Positions 1 to 4,242 of a DNA stretch of 21,002 nt are shown here, piece after piece. The notes under the pieces were generated by a model. It was not told the DNA's origin. It saw only the letters and a program-made list of their open reading frames with translations, and did no database searches. The DNA is taken from positions 1 to 21,002 of IMG/VR virus record IMGVR_UViG_3300049057_000060; one strand, 5' to 3'. Numbering within the stretch: the stretch's first letter is position 1; every line of letters starts with the position of its first letter. The translations under genes were made by a program, and so were the position numbers. The DNA is from a virus.

Positions 1-39
1 ACTACTAGAACCAGTTGTGCCCCTGGTACAGTTTGCGCT

Positions 40-120
40 ATGGCGACTGTTGTAGAGCCGGGGGGCGTGGGGCCGGGGCCGCTCGGGCCGGTTGACAAGA
101 GTGGACAGGCTGGAGCCTGA
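40..120 (+). CDS. possible 26-residue Gly/Pro-rich peptide
   Basis: A short open frame (ATG at 40, TGA at 118-120) would encode a glycine- and proline-rich peptide beginning MATVVEPGG. No ribosome binding site is visible, but TACAGT at 27-32 starts 13 nt before the ATG, the same arrangement as in front of the genes at 152 and 542. That would suit a leaderless mRNA. I recognise no family, and it may be chance or the 5' fragment of something else. Confidence 0.2.
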   Translation: MATVVEPGGVGPGPLGPVDKSGQAGA

Positions 121-145
121 CTTCTGACACCAGGGGGTCTACAAC
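117..145 (+). promoter_or_regulatory. putative promoter for leaderless gene at 152
   Basis: CTGACT at 117-122 (4 of 6 matches to TTGACA), a 17-bp spacer and TACAAC at 140-145 (4 of 6 to TATAAT). The -10 box starts 12 nt before the ATG at 152, so transcription would begin at or next to the start codon. AGGGGG at 132-137 lies 14 nt from the ATG, too far for a normal Shine-Dalgarno site. Confidence 0.4.
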
Positions 146-151
146 TAGGCC

Positions 152-331
152 ATGGCCATCAACCTGGACGACTGGGCCCCGCTACCGGACATGTCCCGGG
201 AACAGCTCAGCGTGATCCTCGACGAGCCCGAGGAGGTGAAGTCGCAACTATCTGCCGCTCTTGGCCGCCTCTTGTCCAGTCTTGACGATCCAAACGGTGT
301 CATCAGCGCCTTTAGTTCCTACGTTGAGTGA
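152..331 (+). CDS. small FxSxx-COOH-like protein, copy 1 (59 aa)
   Basis: First of two adjacent paralogues. The 59-residue protein has an acidic N-terminal half (LPDMSREQLS), a basic helix (LGRLLSSLDDP) and ends in NGVISAFSSYVE. The LPDL...ALRRVL...F-x-S-x-x layout matches what I recall of the actinobacterial FxSxx-COOH (FxsA) precursors, in which the Phe and Ser are cross-linked by a radical SAM/SPASM enzyme. Here one residue (Glu) follows the FxSxx motif, so it is not strictly C-terminal. TAG at 146-148 makes 152 the first possible start. The stop TGA abuts the next ATG (TGAATG), indicating translational coupling. No radical SAM gene is in the window, so a RiPP-precursor role is inference. 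It could equally be an unrelated phage early protein. Confidence 0.75.
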   Translation: MAINLDDWAPLPDMSREQLSVILDEPEEVKSQLSAALGRLLSSLDDPNGVISAFSSYVE

Positions 332-523
332 ATGGTTGCCGATGAATCGTTTGATCTACTCCCAGATCTGGGCGGCAAGAGTCTTCTGGAACTGATCCAG
401 AATTCCACCCGACCCACGACTGAGATGAAGCCGGTTATTGAGCACGCCCTCCGCCGGGTCCTAGCCAGCTTGGACGACCCTGACGGCGTCATCAGCGCCT
501 TCGGCAGCTACGTTGGAACCTAG
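332..523 (+). CDS. small FxSxx-COOH-like protein, copy 2 (63 aa)
   Basis: Tandem paralogue of the preceding gene, starting on the base after its stop codon. The C-terminal 21 or so residues are nearly the same in both: SLDDPNGVISAFSSYV in copy 1, SLDDPDGVISAFGSYV in copy 2. The upstream LPDL segment and ALRRVL helix are also shared, and the middle differs. This copy ends FGSYVGT, leaving two residues after the FxSxx motif. The ALRRVL helix and terminal F-x-S are the hallmarks of FxsA-like small proteins of Streptomyces and relatives. No Shine-Dalgarno is evident, so translation probably depends on the upstream frame. Function unknown. Duplication with divergence in the leader-like half suggests two related peptides acting together or on different partners. 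Confidence 0.75.
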   Translation: MVADESFDLLPDLGGKSLLELIQNSTRPTTEMKPVIEHALRRVLASLDDPDGVISAFGSYVGT

Positions 524-529
524 TTCGCC

Positions 530-535
530 TACAGT
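530..535 (+). promoter_or_regulatory. -10 box of putative leaderless promoter
   Basis: TACAGT starts 12 nt before the ATG at 542. No Shine-Dalgarno lies in between. No convincing -35 box is seen at the expected distance. Confidence 0.3.
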
Positions 536-541
536 GGGTTT

Positions 542-772
542 ATGCCCCGGAGCCGTGCCAGCAGGTGGTTCGGTTCCGGGGTGTTCTGGATGTGGTTCTG
601 GTCTGGGGTGGCTGTTCTCGCCATGGTCTGGGGCGTGGCCACGTTCGTGTTCTGGATGGACTCGGTGCGCAACCTGAACGCCATCTCGGTGATCACGATG
701 TGGTTGTCCTTCATGGCCGGTTTTCAAGCCACGCTCGGTATGCGGAAGGCTGACCCAGAAGACCCCTTGTGA
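542..772 (+). CDS. small membrane protein, two TM helices (76 aa)
   Basis: A 76-residue protein with a basic N-terminus (MPRSRASR), a Trp/Phe-rich hydrophobic helix at about residues 10-37, a short polar link (DSVRNLN) and a second helix at about 46-66, ending in an acidic tail (ADPEDPL). Both ends would lie on the same side of the membrane, probably the cytoplasm by the positive-inside rule. It has no signal-peptidase site. The gene follows the two FxSxx-like genes by 18 bp, and its last codons overlap the -35 box of the strong promoter at 767. Its mRNA is probably leaderless. Small two-helix proteins are common in actinophage early regions and some act in superinfection exclusion, but no specific function can be assigned. 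Confidence 0.65.
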   Translation: MPRSRASRWFGSGVFWMWFWSGVAVLAMVWGVATFVFWMDSVRNLNAISVITMWLSFMAGFQATLGMRKADPEDPL

Positions 773-795
773 TCACAGGGAGGGGTGTGTATACT
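767..795 (+). promoter_or_regulatory. strong promoter with CACAGGGAGGGG operator-like spacer
   Basis: TTGTGA (767-772), a 17-bp spacer and TATACT (790-795). The spacer carries CACAGGGAGGGG at 774-785, shared with the promoters at 1345, 4239(-) and 9510. Predicted transcription start is near 802. It should drive the structured leader, the proline-rich peptide and possibly the tRNA at 1270. Confidence 0.7.
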
Positions 796-1060
796 AGAGT
801 CCTCCAGCAGGAAGAGAAGGCCCGCTGAAGTGAGGATCCCGGGGGCGGATGGGTTCACGTTCACCTCTCCCGGGATCCGAGGGGGAAGTGCCGGCGCACC
901 CCCACGGAACGAGCGCCAGGCCCCTTGGGGCGGCTCAATCCGTGGGTGTAAAGCGAGGATCGACACCTCTGTCCCCCACGTGTGGGCTCCCAACGAAGTT
1001 CCACGCAAGATCCCCTCCCGACTCTCGACCGGGAGGGGATCTTCTAACTTAAGGAGGATC
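796..1060 (+). promoter_or_regulatory. hairpin-rich leader RNA upstream of the proline-rich peptide
   Basis: About 265 nt without a credible gene, packed with inverted repeats. GGATCCCGGG (834-843) pairs with 869-878. CCCACGGA (901-908) pairs with TCCGTGGG (939-946), enclosing GAGC/GCTC and GCCC/GGGC stems. CCCA/TGGG pair around 975-986. A perfect 14-bp stem, AAGATCCCCTCCCG (1007-1020), pairs with 1030-1043 around a 9-nt loop. The last hairpin has no U-tract, so it is not a standard terminator, and it ends 7 nt before AAGGAGG. Its left arm (GATCCCCTCC) could also pair imperfectly with that Shine-Dalgarno, which would allow a switch between two structures. A regulatory leader, riboswitch-like element or small RNA are all possible. 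I recognise no known RNA family. Confidence 0.45.
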
Positions 1061-1174
1061 ATGAGTAGACCACCCAGTCCACCCCCACCAAGGCCTCCAT
1101 ACAATCCACCACCCCCGCCACCTAGGCCAGCGCCGGCCCCAGCTCCAAAACCAGTGCCGGCACCTGGGAGGTAA
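1061..1174 (+). CDS. 37-residue polyproline peptide
   Basis: ATG at 1061 preceded by AAGGAGG at 1051-1057 (3-nt gap, slightly short but a perfect core). The peptide has 37 residues, 21 of them proline, with runs of four and six prolines followed by an alternating Ala-Pro tail (RPAPAPAPKPVPAPGR). There is no signal peptide and no hydrophobic segment. Runs of prolines stall ribosomes that lack EF-P, so the peptide could act in cis as a stalling leader. It could also be a short SH3-ligand-like or cell-wall-spanning segment. The strong promoter, long structured leader and strong ribosome site argue that it is expressed. An in-frame upstream extension to 785 exists but lacks a ribosome site and has no protein-like composition, so I reject it. 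Confidence 0.55.
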   Translation: MSRPPSPPPPRPPYNPPPPPPRPAPAPAPKPVPAPGR

Positions 1175-1181
1175 TCAGTTG

Positions 1182-1279
1182 ATGGGCTGGACAGCCAGGT
1201 AAGAAGAGGGATCAGCGCGCCGGGCTGGCTGGGCGTGCTGTTGACACTGGTCCTTCTCCCCATCTATCAGGCCAGGTAG
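1182..1279 (+). pseudogene. possible frameshifted small membrane protein
   Basis: ATG at 1182 follows GGGAGG (1166-1171) at a good distance but reads only six codons (MGWTAR) before TAA. Slipping back one base at that point gives VRRGISAPGWLGVLLTLVLL and then PIYQAR before TAG at 1277-1279: a basic N-terminus, a hydrophobic helix and a basic tail, the classic shape of a small membrane protein. It could be a frameshifted gene, a sequencing slip or a recoded gene. The end overlaps the tRNA by about 10 nt, which argues for caution. Confidence 0.2.
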
Positions 1280-1343
1280 CTCAACAGGTTAGAGCAGCGG
1301 ACTCATAATCCGCAGGGTGTCAGTTCGAAACTGACCCTGGCCA
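1270..1343 (+). tRNA. tRNA with anticodon CAT (Met or Ile2)
   Basis: Full cloverleaf: acceptor GGCCAGG (1270-1276) with CCTGGCC (1336-1342); D stem GCTC/GAGC (1279-1282, 1292-1295); anticodon stem GCGGA/TCCGC (1297-1301, 1309-1313) with loop CTCATAA; 5-nt variable loop; T stem GTCAG/CTGAC with loop TTCGAAA; discriminator A1343. Anticodon CAT is at 1304-1306. The anticodon loop is common to elongator tRNA-Met and to the tRNA-Ile2 whose C34 is converted to lysidine, and these cannot be told apart here. CCA is not encoded. It lies inside the rightward early block, probably read from the promoter at 767. Confidence 0.9.
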
Positions 1344-1344
1344 C

Positions 1345-1373
1345 TTGACAGGGACCCCTCCCTGAGCTACTCT
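1345..1373 (+). promoter_or_regulatory. strong promoter for the DUF2637 gene, with operator-like spacer
   Basis: TTGACA (1345-1350, perfect consensus), a 17-bp spacer and TACTCT (1368-1373). The spacer holds CCCCTCCCTGAG (1355-1366), the reverse complement of the shared CACAGGGAGGGG element with one mismatch. It begins two bases after the tRNA. Confidence 0.7.
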
Positions 1374-1460
1374 TACTTTTACCGGTGAATGACGGACGCG
1401 GCTTCATGCCCCCGTAAACCGGACCAATCACCTTTTTTAGCCCTTTAAGGAGGGAACCTC
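1374..1460 (+). promoter_or_regulatory. 5' leader with possible attenuator
   Basis: An 80-nt leader in front of the DUF2637 gene. GGTGA (1384-1388) can pair with TCACC (1428-1432), which is followed at once by six T residues (1433-1438). An inner GGC/GCC hairpin sits at about 1400-1409. The arrangement resembles an intrinsic terminator upstream of the gene, but the outer stem is only 5 bp. AAGGAGGG at 1447-1454 is the ribosome site. Confidence 0.25.
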
Positions 1461-2201
1461 ATGCTATTCAAAAGGAAGCCGCTGCCCAAGACCCCGAGGG
1501 AGCGTGCGCAACAGAAGCTTGACGTATTCATCAATGTGCTATGGGCCTGTCGAGGAATGATCATCTTCGGATTCGTTACCTCGGCCGGTGGGAACGTGCT
1601 TCACGCTGTCAGTAAGGCGGCGGTGGGACAACCACTGCCCATCCGAGTCGCCATCGCCCTCCTCGCCCCGATCCTCCTCCTGGGAGCGTTCGAGGCCATC
1701 AGCCGGATCCCACTGCCCCCAGCGGGGTTGAAGTGGTACAGCCTCCGGTACTGGGCTACTGGCCTGCGGATCCTGGCGATGTTCACCATCGCCACCGTGA
1801 CTGTAGTGACCTCGTTCCGGCACCAGCGGAGCGCCCTTGAGACGTACGGAGGCGACCACCTCCAGGCCATCATGTTGCCTGGGGCGATCGACGCCTTCAT
1901 GCTCGTGGGCTCTCTCAGCGTGCTGGAGGTCATGATCTTTATCCGCAACATGGAGGAGAAGATCGCAGCCATGGACCTGTCCGCCAGTGCCAAGGAGGAC
2001 GCGAAGGTGGCCCCGGAGAAGCCGCTGAACGGCCGCGAGCGCATCGCCATGGCCTTCATGGACATGCCGTGGGCCTCGGTCAAGGACATCGCGACCAGGG
2101 CTGGGACCACAGAGGCGTACACCGCCACTGAGGTCAGCAAGCTGAAGAAGACGCAACGTGCCACCAACGGAACCGGACAACCGGCCACCGCCACCCTGTA
2201 G
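1461..2201 (+). CDS. DUF2637-like membrane protein with C-terminal helical/HTH segment
   Basis: A 246-residue protein with four predicted membrane helices at about residues 31-50, 62-82, 96-118 and 135-160, a conserved LPGAIDAFMLVGSLSVLEV stretch in the fourth, then a linker and a basic soluble tail (about 190-235). In that tail ERIAMAF...SVKDIATRAGTTEAYTATEV reads like a winged-helix DNA-binding segment. The layout fits DUF2637 proteins of actinobacterial plasmids and phages, some related to Spd spread proteins, in which a membrane domain precedes a soluble domain. ATG at 1461 is preceded by AAGGAGGG. It has its own strong promoter at 1345 and a terminator at 2249-2287, so it is a single-gene unit. 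Membrane-tethered regulation or DNA positioning is possible. Exact function unknown. Confidence 0.75.
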   Translation: MLFKRKPLPKTPRERAQQKLDVFINVLWACRGMIIFGFVTSAGGNVLHAVSKAAVGQPLPIRVAIALLAPILLLGAFEAISRIPLPPAGLKWYSLRYWATGLRILAMFTIATVTVVTSFRHQRSALETYGGDHLQAIMLPGAIDAFMLVGSLSVLEVMIFIRNMEEKIAAMDLSASAKEDAKVAPEKPLNGRERIAMAFMDMPWASVKDIATRAGTTEAYTATEVSKLKKTQRATNGTGQPATATL

Positions 2202-2248
2202 CATAGTTACCGCCATTCACGTGGTTAATGTGTCCAGGGGTGGACAGG

Positions 2249-2287
2249 AAAAAGGCCCCGTACCTGTATCAGGTACGGGGCCTTTTT
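2249..2287. terminator. bidirectional intrinsic terminator
   Basis: A perfect 17-bp inverted repeat: 2249-2265 (AAAAAGGCCCCGTACCT) with 2271-2287, loop GTATC, flanked by A5 on the left and T7 on the right (2283-2289). It therefore works on both strands, for the rightward DUF2637 gene and the leftward ParB-like operon that converge here. Confidence 0.92.
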
Positions 2288-2324
2288 TTGTCCCCTTGGT
2301 TAGTCGCCACGGGTGGAGGTGACT

Positions 2325-2397
2325 TGACTAGTCGGGATACGGCGTGACATGTCGAATGGACCTGATTAGATCAGTTGGGGTGAGACTCGACCTGTCG
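2325..2397 (+). repeat. TGACNNGTCG motif cluster A
   Basis: Exact copies at 2325-2334 and 2345-2354, spaced 20 bp (two helical turns), and a near copy CGACCTGTCG at 2388-2397 inside the end of the 60-residue gene. The cluster lies between the bidirectional terminator and the end of the leftward ParB-like operon. It is the same motif as in clusters at 7031-7186 and 11276-11465. Confidence 0.6.
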
Positions 2398-2553
2398 TGA
2401 TCTCTTTCTGAAACAGACTCCACATGCCCGCTTGTGCCTGCGCCGTATCTCCGGTCCCAGCCTACTGATGACTTGTGTCTTGGACTGACCCGGCAAAAGG
2501 CGCACATTGTGCTCCCAGCCGCAGTCGTAACGGAACACCAGTACCGTGGCCAT
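2371..2553 (-). CDS. 60-residue Cys/His protein, possible zinc-binding
   Basis: The last gene of the leftward ParB-like operon, starting 2 nt after the stop of the upstream gene, so probably translated by coupling. It is a 60-residue basic protein with C11-x3-H15 (YDCGWEHN) and a second pair ACGVC at about residues 43-47, just after HKR. That spacing could bind zinc in a small beta-hairpin or ribbon fold. The C-terminal part (RKRSRQ) is strongly basic, suggesting nucleic-acid binding. No family recognised. The stop TGA is at 2371-2373, 84 bp before the bidirectional terminator on this strand. Confidence 0.55.
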   Translation of the reverse strand: MATVLVFRYDCGWEHNVRLLPGQSKTQVISRLGPEIRRRHKRACGVCFRKRSRQVESHPN

Positions 2554-2555
2554 GG

Positions 2556-3386
2556 TTAGAGCCGCCGCTTCCGCCAGGTGGGCAGAGCCGACTTGGCATC
2601 GTTCTTCTTGCCCTTGTTGTAGATCTCGGTGACCAGCCAGGCCAGCGACATAGATACGGAGCCGCCGGTAGTGTTGGCGAACTGCTTCGCCTCCGCGTGC
2701 AGCTTGCGGGCACCGCCCTTGTAGTTCTTCAGCCGGTCGACCAGGTGATCCACGTCGATCTTGGAGCCGTGCTCATTGAACAGTGCCCCCAGACCCTCCA
2801 GGAGGACTGCCTGAGAGCCGTAACGATCCGTGCTCCAAGCCCTGGTGATGGTCAGGAATACCAACTGGAGCAGGCTCGGCTCCTTCGGCCCACCAGGAGC
2901 ATTCTGAGAGATCTCATCGAGCCGGTACAGCTTGTTGATCGCGTTGACGTGGCCGGTGGCCGCATGCGGGTGGACGGCCCAGCCGTAGGCATGGACGCTA
3001 GCCTCGATACGCAGGGCCTGCTCGTCCTCGGCGGAAACCCTGGCCTTGTGCTTCTCCAGGGGACTGGGCTGGTTGGCGTAGTTCAGGTCCAGGAACATTT
3101 GCGCTTCCTGGGCCAGGGTCAGGCCCTTGTACACGTGGGCGGTGATCTCCCCGGTACCGTCGGTAACCCGGATGACTACTTCCTTCCGGTGCCATCCATC
3201 GATGACATAGTCACCGTCGATACGCCGGGACACGTGGATCACGCCCAGGGCATCAGCGTTGAAGGCCTTGACGATGTTGTCGACCTTCCTGGCCTGGATC
3301 TCGTCACGCTGCACTCTCTTGTCGACCAGAAGATCGGCAGCCTTCAGTTTCTCGACCGTGTAGGTCTGTTCCAGTGTTTGGGTCAT
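2556..3386 (-). CDS. ParB-like protein (ParB/DUF6551-like), 276 aa
   Basis: An N-terminal ParB-like domain: VQRDEIQARKVDNIVKAF at about residues 24-41, GVIHVSRRIDGDYVIDGWHR at about 48-67, the latter the glycine-rich DG-x-HR motif typical of phage ParB-like and DUF6551 proteins. The remainder (about 100-276) is helical and basic at the C-terminus (WRKRRL). Its ATG overlaps the stop of the upstream ParB-like gene by 4 bp (ATGA), giving coupled translation and probably fixed stoichiometry. ParB-fold domains bind CTP or act as nucleases or sulfiredoxin-like enzymes. In phages they occur in regulators, DNA modifiers and partition proteins. No Walker ParA partner is present in the window. Partition, DNA binding and nuclease roles all remain open. 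Confidence 0.75.
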   Translation of the reverse strand: MTQTLEQTYTVEKLKAADLLVDKRVQRDEIQARKVDNIVKAFNADALGVIHVSRRIDGDYVIDGWHRKEVVIRVTDGTGEITAHVYKGLTLAQEAQMFLDLNYANQPSPLEKHKARVSAEDEQALRIEASVHAYGWAVHPHAATGHVNAINKLYRLDEISQNAPGGPKEPSLLQLVFLTITRAWSTDRYGSQAVLLEGLGALFNEHGSKIDVDHLVDRLKNYKGGARKLHAEAKQFANTTGGSVSMSLAWLVTEIYNKGKKNDAKSALPTWRKRRL

Positions 3387-4180
3387 TTGTTGTTGATCTC
3401 CTCAGTAAGCAGTTTAATGAACGCATTGAGTTTGGTGCGCACCAGAAGTAGCTCGGAGCGCTTCGCTTCTGCCTCCTCCTTCTTGAACTTCCTATTCAGT
3501 GGACCAAGACGACGCAGCGCGGCAACTGTTCCGTTGAGGGAGGCAACAGCCGACGACAGGGCTTCCTGTTGCTGGGTCAAGGACACGATGTCACCAGTGA
3601 GGCCAATGGTCTTTCTGGTGTATTCAGCAGCACCGTAACCAGTCAATTTGCCTTGAGTCATCATGTCGATGGCCTCGGCCGCCCGAGTTGCTCGGACCGG
3701 GTCCTGAAGGGCTCGGTAGGTGTAGACCAGTGCCGCTAGTTGTCCTGGTGACGCCATGCCTAGCGCATTGGACAGTAGGTCGGCACCTCCGGCTGATTCG
3801 CGTGTCGTTCCCTCCGCTCTTGGCTTACCGCGCTGGTTATGTGCCTTGGTGATGATGAGCAGCGGCTGCATAGCGTTGTAGATCTCCCAGATGCGCTGGG
3901 GGGTCAAAGGCAATGCAGCTACGCCATGTTCACGAGCCTGTTTGAGCTGGTCACAGGCCCTGGGGTACATGAACGTGGGGGACACAACAATCTCGGTCTC
4001 ACCGAGGGCCCGTAGTGTCTCTATGCGTCGAAGACCATCAATCAGCTCAAGGTCTTGAGTGACCAGAGGTGGTATCTCGACGCCATGTTCTTTGATGCTT
4101 GCCATGAGTTCTTGTAGATCGTCGCCGGGGGTTAGGACCCGGTCGGTGACGATCAGGTCGATGGCGACGCGCTTAGCCAT
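3383..4180 (-). CDS. ParB-like protein with putative HTH and coiled coil, 265 aa
   Basis: Residues 8-66 form a ParB N-terminal domain: LQELMASIKEHGVEIPPLVT, then LIDGLRRIETLRALG, the counterpart of the GxRR motif. Residues about 135-158 (SNALGMASPGQLAALVYTYR) and GKLTGYGAAEYTRK (about 177-190) resemble the helix-turn-helix and following helix of ParB proteins. Residues about 197-262 are a predicted coiled coil. I place the start at ATG 4180 because AAGGGAG lies 6 nt upstream and the protein begins at the ParB fold. The longer frame to 4417 runs back through the promoter into the primase gene. First gene of the leftward operon, under the promoter at 4239-4212. Two exact parS sites in the portal gene make DNA partition or condensation a testable role. 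A transcriptional regulator is the main alternative. Confidence 0.8.
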   Translation of the reverse strand: MAKRVAIDLIVTDRVLTPGDDLQELMASIKEHGVEIPPLVTQDLELIDGLRRIETLRALGETEIVVSPTFMYPRACDQLKQAREHGVAALPLTPQRIWEIYNAMQPLLIITKAHNQRGKPRAEGTTRESAGGADLLSNALGMASPGQLAALVYTYRALQDPVRATRAAEAIDMMTQGKLTGYGAAEYTRKTIGLTGDIVSLTQQQEALSSAVASLNGTVAALRRLGPLNRKFKKEEAEAKRSELLLVRTKLNAFIKLLTEEINNK

Positions 4181-4211
4181 AGGTCTCCCTTCGGTCGTGC
4201 TTGTACACCGA

Positions 4212-4239
4212 AGCATACCACAGGGAGGGGTAGGGTCAA
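4212..4239 (-). promoter_or_regulatory. promoter of the ParB-like operon with CACAGGGAGGGG element
   Basis: On the minus strand, TTGACC (4239-4234), a 16-bp spacer and TATGCT (4217-4212). The spacer contains the shared element, read CACAGGGAGGGG on the plus strand at 4219-4230, so relative to the promoter it points the same way as at 1345 and opposite to those at 767 and 9510. The whole promoter sits in the 62-bp gap between the primase stop and the ParB-like start. Confidence 0.75.
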
Positions 4240-4242
4240 ACT

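Noticed and set aside
1007-1043. 14-bp stem as an intrinsic terminator
   Set aside because: No T-tract follows, and a perfect Shine-Dalgarno and start codon come directly after; a regulatory hairpin fits better.
724-1263. Minus-strand 179-codon frame opposite the structured leader and polyproline peptide
   Set aside because: Gly-rich low complexity produced by the antisense of proline codons; no ribosome site, and it opposes two strong plus-strand promoters.
1241-1270. TTGACA at 1241 with TATCAG at 1265 as a promoter for the tRNA(CAT)
   Set aside because: Transcription would start at about 1277, inside the tRNA, so it could not make the intact 5' end.
2475-3638. Plus-strand 387-codon frame
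   Set aside because: Antisense shadow of the two ParB-like genes, which have clear domain motifs, ribosome sites and coupling.
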